From Hallella mizrahii (lineage in GTDB: Bacteria; Bacteroidota; Bacteroidia; Bacteroidales; Bacteroidaceae): a stretch of DNA of 44,563 bases. Shown one piece after another: positions 41,064-44,563 of the stretch. The position numbers were made by a program, and so were the translations under genes. The notes under the pieces were generated by a model, which worked only from the letters and a program-made list of their open reading frames with translations, was not told where the DNA came from and searched no databases. The DNA lies in the NCBI RefSeq assembly GCF_009695775.1, contig NZ_VUNG01000033.1, positions 1-44,563 on the forward strand, read 5' to 3'. The stretch's first letter is position 1. Every line of letters starts with the position of its first letter.

Positions 41064-41173
41064 GAGTGAGAAGTTGGGAGTTGCCAAGCCAAAGTGAGGC
41101 AGCTCCCCAACTCTACTAACTCCAACTTCCTAATTCCTTAATTGGCAAACTCCTAACTTCTAATTCCTAACTC
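41057..41173 (+). repeat. Long inverted repeat between traJ and traK
   Basis: Left arm 41057-41087 and right arm 41142-41173 pair with three mismatches and one extra base over 32 positions. The left arm includes the traJ stop. The intervening sequence contains another partial copy of the right arm (around 41109-41141: AACTCCAACTTCCTAATTCC), so alternative pairings are possible. It may modulate read-through from traJ to traK. Confidence 0.75.
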
Positions 41174-41183
41174 ATATAATGTT

Positions 41184-41780
41184 ATGTTGATACAATCCTT
41201 AGAACAGAAAACCAAGCTGGCACTTACAACCGTCATCCTCACGCTGACGGCTTGCACTGCCATCTGCATCTTCACTGTCTATCAGAGCTCAAAGCTTGTC
41301 AGTGAGGAGCGCAGCCAGATATACATCCTCGATGGTGACATCCCCTTCCTCGCCGAGCGCAGCCTGCAGGAAGCCAACTTCGTGATGGAAGCCAAGGCTC
41401 ATATCCAGCTCTTCCACCAGTACTTCTTCAACCTGCCTCCAGACAATGACTACATCAAGTGGACGCTTGGCAAGGCCCTGTATATGGCTGACGGCACGGC
41501 CATGAAGCAGAAACAGGCCATGGAAGAGAACGGCTTCTACTCCGACATTATTTCTTCCTCTGCCGTCTGCACCATCAAGTGCGACTCCATCCAGTTCAAT
41601 GAGCATGAGAAGAAATTCAAGTACTTCGGCACGCAGCTTATCAAGCGTCGAAGCCGTGACCTCAAACGCTCCATCATTACAGTTGGCGAGATAGAGAACG
41701 TGCCGAGAACGCAGAACAATCCCCACGGACTGCTCATCACCAACTGGAGAACCCTCGAAAACAAAGATTTGGACTACTAA
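41184..41780 (+). CDS. traK: TraK, VirB8-like component
   Basis: A 198-residue bitopic inner-membrane protein: one membrane segment near residues 12-34 (LALTTVILTLTACTAICIFT), then a periplasmic domain with ERSLQEANFVMEAKAHIQLF and the conserved end NPHGLLITNWRTLENKDL, as in TraK proteins of Bacteroides CTns. By layout it corresponds to VirB8. It is separated from TraJ by the inverted repeat and followed after 12 bp by the TraL-like gene. Confidence 0.92.
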   Translation: MLIQSLEQKTKLALTTVILTLTACTAICIFTVYQSSKLVSEERSQIYILDGDIPFLAERSLQEANFVMEAKAHIQLFHQYFFNLPPDNDYIKWTLGKALYMADGTAMKQKQAMEENGFYSDIISSSAVCTIKCDSIQFNEHEKKFKYFGTQLIKRRSRDLKRSIITVGEIENVPRTQNNPHGLLITNWRTLENKDLDY

Positions 41781-41792
41781 TAAATTGAAACC

Positions 41793-42251
41793 ATGAAGAT
41801 ATTTAAACGCACCAAGGCAAAAAAAGATGCCAAGATAGCAGAAGGCATCAAGTCGCTGACAGACAAGTTCAAGCTCCGCGAGAAGATAGAAAAAGCCAAC
41901 CAATGGGCAGACAAACACAATAAAAGAGTGTCCGTTATCACCATCAGCATGCTCATGCTCTCACTCATCATCGGCAGCTGGCTCACGCTGACCAGCACCT
42001 ACAACGAGGCCGACATGCTATCCGACTTCACAGAGGTAAAGCCCGCCTTCGACGGCATCCGCCGCATCCAGCGTCTGAAGTCCATGCAGGTGGACCAGAC
42101 CGTGGAGCTTACAAACAAGGGCCAGCAGCTCAAGCACGACCTCGACTCCCTCGTCCGTCTGCCCATAAAAAGTCACCAGGACTCCGTGGACATCGTGGTC
42201 AAGTATCGCCAGTTGGAGCTTGTAGTCAAGTATCTCGACAACAAACAATAA
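41793..42251 (+). CDS. TraL-like single-span membrane protein
   Basis: A 152-residue protein: a basic N-terminal cytosolic part (RTKAKKDAKIAEGIKSLTDK), one membrane segment (VSVITISMLMLSLIIGSWL) and a charged periplasmic helical tail. Named TraL-like by position between traK and traM; it is longer than the usual TraL (about 70-110 residues). Its function is unknown. Confidence 0.8.
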   Translation: MKIFKRTKAKKDAKIAEGIKSLTDKFKLREKIEKANQWADKHNKRVSVITISMLMLSLIIGSWLTLTSTYNEADMLSDFTEVKPAFDGIRRIQRLKSMQVDQTVELTNKGQQLKHDLDSLVRLPIKSHQDSVDIVVKYRQLELVVKYLDNKQ

Positions 42252-42278
42252 ACGCAAAACAATAAAAAAATATATGAT

Positions 42279-43514
42279 ATGGACTTACAGAAACTCAAGC
42301 GTCTGAACCTCAGACAACCCAAGTACATTTTCCCCTTGGTCATCTTCCTGCCTCTGTTGGGGCTTATCTACTTCGGCATGCAGACCTTCAAGGGTAATGG
42401 CAAGACAGCCAAGAACGCAGTCACCGACTCCATCAACATGAGCCTTCCCGAAGCACGCAGTGAGGGCGTGGACGACAAGATGACGGCGATGAACAAACGC
42501 TTTGCAGAGGGTGGAGCCTTTACCGCCGTCGACGGCATTGGCGACGAGTACGAGCAGAAGGACACCACCGGCAGCGGCTACAATGACAAGGAGCGGCAGG
42601 ACATTGATGCGGTCAATGCTGAGCGTCTCCGTCAGATGAAAGCCGAGCAGGACCTCCGTGAGCGTCAGAAAGCCAACATGAACCGTATCAACGGCTATGG
42701 CAGCGGCGGCTATGGTGGCAATGCCTATGGCAACCGTAGCTATGGTGGCGGACGCACCCAGCAGGACGACCTCAACAACTATGCCCGTGAGCTGGAGCGC
42801 ATCCAGAACCGCAGCATGGACCGCCAGCGCCAGTACCAGGCTGAGCAGGACCGGCGTGACAGGGAGGAAGAAGCCGAAGAGAGGAGACAACAACAGGAGA
42901 TAATCGACGCACTCACTGGCAACACGAAGAAGAAAGGCAAGAAGGAAGAGAAGACCGAGGTCGTCGAGAAAGTCAAGGAAGACAACAGCGAGAAGTTCAA
43001 CACCGTGGCAAGCACCGAGAATGTCGATGAGCCGCTTATCAAGGCGATGATTGACAAGACCACCAAGGCACGTGAGGGCACAAGACTTCGCTTCAAGCTC
43101 CTTGACGACGTAACGGTGAAAGGCATCCGCCTCAGGAAAGGCTCTTACCTCTACGGCATCGTCACGGGCTTCGGACAGCAGCGTGTCATGGCCAACATCA
43201 CCAGCATCCTCGTCGGCAACAAGTTCATCAAGGTTAACCTCAGCGTCTTTGACAACGACGGCATGGAGGGCTTCTATGTCCCCGAGTCCACGTTTCGAGA
43301 AATGATGAAGGACGCAGGCTCCAATGTCGCCGCTCAGAATATCCAGTTCGACGTGAACGGCACCGGCGGCGTGTCCCCGGAGATTATCGCCCTGCAAGCC
43401 CTGCAGAACATGTACCAGTCTGCCAGCTCCGCCGTGTCGAAGAACATCCGCAAGAACAAAGCCAAAATCAAGTACAACACCATTGTCTATCTTATAAACA
43501 CACAGAACGAATGA
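42279..43514 (+). CDS. traM: TraM, VirB10-like channel protein
   Basis: A 411-residue protein. It has a membrane anchor near 16-35 (FPLVIFLPLLGLIYFGMQTF), a Gly/Tyr-rich stretch (NGYGSGGYGGNAYGNRSYGG), and a charged region with QAEQDRRDREEEAEERRQQQ. The C-terminal domain (TRLRFKLLDDVTVKGIRLRK, VNLSVFDNDGMEGFYVPEST) is like VirB10 and TraM of Bacteroides CTns. It spans the periplasm and links the inner and outer membrane parts. Stop overlaps the traN start by 4 nt. Confidence 0.92.
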   Translation: MDLQKLKRLNLRQPKYIFPLVIFLPLLGLIYFGMQTFKGNGKTAKNAVTDSINMSLPEARSEGVDDKMTAMNKRFAEGGAFTAVDGIGDEYEQKDTTGSGYNDKERQDIDAVNAERLRQMKAEQDLRERQKANMNRINGYGSGGYGGNAYGNRSYGGGRTQQDDLNNYARELERIQNRSMDRQRQYQAEQDRRDREEEAEERRQQQEIIDALTGNTKKKGKKEEKTEVVEKVKEDNSEKFNTVASTENVDEPLIKAMIDKTTKAREGTRLRFKLLDDVTVKGIRLRKGSYLYGIVTGFGQQRVMANITSILVGNKFIKVNLSVFDNDGMEGFYVPESTFREMMKDAGSNVAAQNIQFDVNGTGGVSPEIIALQALQNMYQSASSAVSKNIRKNKAKIKYNTIVYLINTQNE

Positions 43515-44464
43515 AAAAGATTATCATCATGGCAATGATGGCCGTCGCCATCCTGCCAACCCATGCAGAGAACGCAGTTAACAGTGACAACATCACCAAA
43601 AGTGAGAAGAACGATACCGTCCGCATCCGCTACATACACCGCCTCACTGAGGACGATGCCCGTATCTTCGAGAGCAACCTGCAGAAGACCGTCATCTACG
43701 TCAACGACCAGGTGACTACCCATCTCATCATGCCGGAGAACATCAAGCTCGTGGACATCTCCACCGACAAGCTCGTCGGCAACCAGTGCGCCGACAACAT
43801 CGTCCGACTGAAGCCCAAGTCCACGCTGATGGACAACGAACTGGCAGGAACTGTAACGGTCATCGGCGAACGACACATCGCGCAGTTCACCGTCTATCAC
43901 ACCCAAGCCCCGAAGCGTGCCCACTCCGTCTATACCGTCGGCCAGAAGGACATCCGCGACTACACCAACCCGGAGGTGAGCATGACGCAGGGCGACATGT
44001 CCCGTCTCTGCTGGTCCATCTTCACGAGCCGCCGCAAGTGTTTCCGCGTGCACGGCAAGCAGTATGGCATCCGTGCGCAGGTGAACAATATCTACACCGT
44101 CGGCGACTACTTCTTCATCGACTTCTCGTTGCAGAACAAGAGCAACATCAAGTACGATATCGCCGAGATCCGACTGAAACTGATGGACAAAAAGGAGCTG
44201 AAGGCCACTAACTCGCAGACCATCGAGCTCACCCCGGTGTACATGGTCAACCATGCTGACCACTTCATGAAGTCCTACCGCAATGTCATTGTCCTCAAGA
44301 AGCTCACCTTCCCCGAAGAGAAGAAGCTGCGCCTTGAAATCACTGAGGACCAGATAAGCGGCCGCGTCAGCTACCTCGACATCAACTACCGTGACATTCT
44401 CAATGCCGACAGCTTTGCGCCGGAATTGCTGATTAATTTGCAGCAAACTTTTAGAGGTCTTTAA
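43511..44464 (+). CDS. traN: TraN, DUF4138 VirB9-like protein
   Basis: A 317-residue secreted protein with signal peptide (MKKIIIMAMMAVAILPTHAE) and a beta-rich body: TVIYVNDQVTTHLIMPENIK, IVRLKPKSTLMDNELAGTVT, KYDIAEIRLKLMDKKELKAT. DUF4138 proteins occupy the VirB9 place at the outer membrane. It ends with LLINLQQTFRGL. It is the last full gene of the window; further tra genes (traO onward) would be expected beyond the right edge. A hairpin follows its stop. Confidence 0.92.
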   Translation: MKKIIIMAMMAVAILPTHAENAVNSDNITKSEKNDTVRIRYIHRLTEDDARIFESNLQKTVIYVNDQVTTHLIMPENIKLVDISTDKLVGNQCADNIVRLKPKSTLMDNELAGTVTVIGERHIAQFTVYHTQAPKRAHSVYTVGQKDIRDYTNPEVSMTQGDMSRLCWSIFTSRRKCFRVHGKQYGIRAQVNNIYTVGDYFFIDFSLQNKSNIKYDIAEIRLKLMDKKELKATNSQTIELTPVYMVNHADHFMKSYRNVIVLKKLTFPEEKKLRLEITEDQISGRVSYLDINYRDILNADSFAPELLINLQQTFRGL

Positions 44465-44489
44465 AACAAAGGCACGATATAACTGGGGG

Positions 44490-44508
44490 ATGCGTTCTTC
44501 GAACGCAT
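44490..44508 (+). terminator. Hairpin after traN
   Basis: Perfect 8-bp arms ATGCGTTC (44490-44497) and GAACGCAT (44501-44508) with a TTC loop. It is not followed by a long T-run, so termination is uncertain. Confidence 0.5.
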
Positions 44509-44536
44509 TTGAAAAAGCGCTCAAACATTACGATTT

Positions 44537-44559
44537 TCACTAAAAAGTGATTAGCTTTG
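44537..44559 (+). promoter_or_regulatory. Promoter-like site with palindrome at window end
   Basis: A -7 box TAGCTTTG at 44552-44559 is preceded directly by a perfect palindrome TCACT-AAAA-AGTGA at 44537-44550. The palindrome would lie between -33 and -7, a typical repressor place. The downstream gene is outside the window. Confidence 0.5.
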
Positions 44560-44563
44560 TTGC

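Noticed and set aside
42285..43397. 370-codon minus-strand frame opposite traM
   Set aside because: Antisense shadow; hydrophobic repeat composition, no leader, traM is well supported.
43487..44524. 345-codon minus-strand frame opposite traN
   Set aside because: Antisense shadow of traN, with Val/Asp/Leu bias and no recognisable domain.

Overview
The window looks like a Bacteroidales chromosome, most likely Prevotellaceae, carrying part of a large conjugative transposon (CTn/ICE). The evidence is a SusC/SusD pair, a TrpB2-type tryptophan synthase beta chain, repeated matches to the Bacteroidetes promoter (TTTG, about 20 nt, TAnnTTTG), few Shine-Dalgarno sites, and a transfer operon of the Bacteroides Tra type. 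No rRNA, tRNA, CRISPR array, IS transposase, integrase or relaxase was seen, so the ends of the element are not fixed by this window.

Layout. (1) 1-9.1 kb, minus strand: trpB, an orphan susC-susD pair, a 22-bp tandem repeat, a DUF6155-like gene, two GNAT acetyltransferases, a decayed aldo/keto reductase and a hexapeptide O-acetyltransferase. (2) 9.1-13.0 kb: an AraC-type regulator divergent from a four-gene oxidoreductase operon (aldo/keto reductase, SDR, flavodoxin-like, aldo/keto reductase). (3) 13.0-17.4 kb: a gene remnant, a lone AAA15/RloA-type ATPase converging on an AbiEi/AbiEii toxin-antitoxin operon with a palindromic operator, a probable unannotated ~90-nt RNA with its own promoter and terminator, and a second copy of the small GNAT gene. 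This part looks like a small defence island. (4) 17.5-26.9 kb, minus strand: ten consecutive mobile-element genes (unknown protein, lipoprotein, HU-like, topoisomerase-type zinc protein, secreted VirB5-like protein, Toprim protein, ArdC-like metalloprotease, small acidic protein, a PRTase/MutS-I/unknown three-module protein, a DUF4099/DUF3945 protein). (5) 27.0-29.4 kb: a peptidoglycan hydrolase with two catalytic domains (plus strand), then YjbR-like and Sir2-like genes (minus strand). (6) 29.7-44.5 kb, plus strand: the transfer operon, ParA-like TraA, TraB, a DNA-binding protein, a DUF3127-like protein, a TraD-like protein, TraE, TraF, TraG, three secreted proteins, TraJ, TraK, TraL-like, TraM, TraN.

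How it works together (inference): regions 4-6 encode a type IV secretion channel (TraE-TraN), a wall hydrolase to open the cell wall, and establishment functions (ArdC-like, HU, Toprim/primase-like, topoisomerase zinc protein). The relaxase, coupling protein, later tra genes and integrase would lie outside the window. The most interesting observations are the candidate small RNA at 16952-17040, a hidden membrane-protein reading frame inside traG at 36163-36339, the three-module protein with two apparent internal starts, and the AbiE operator.
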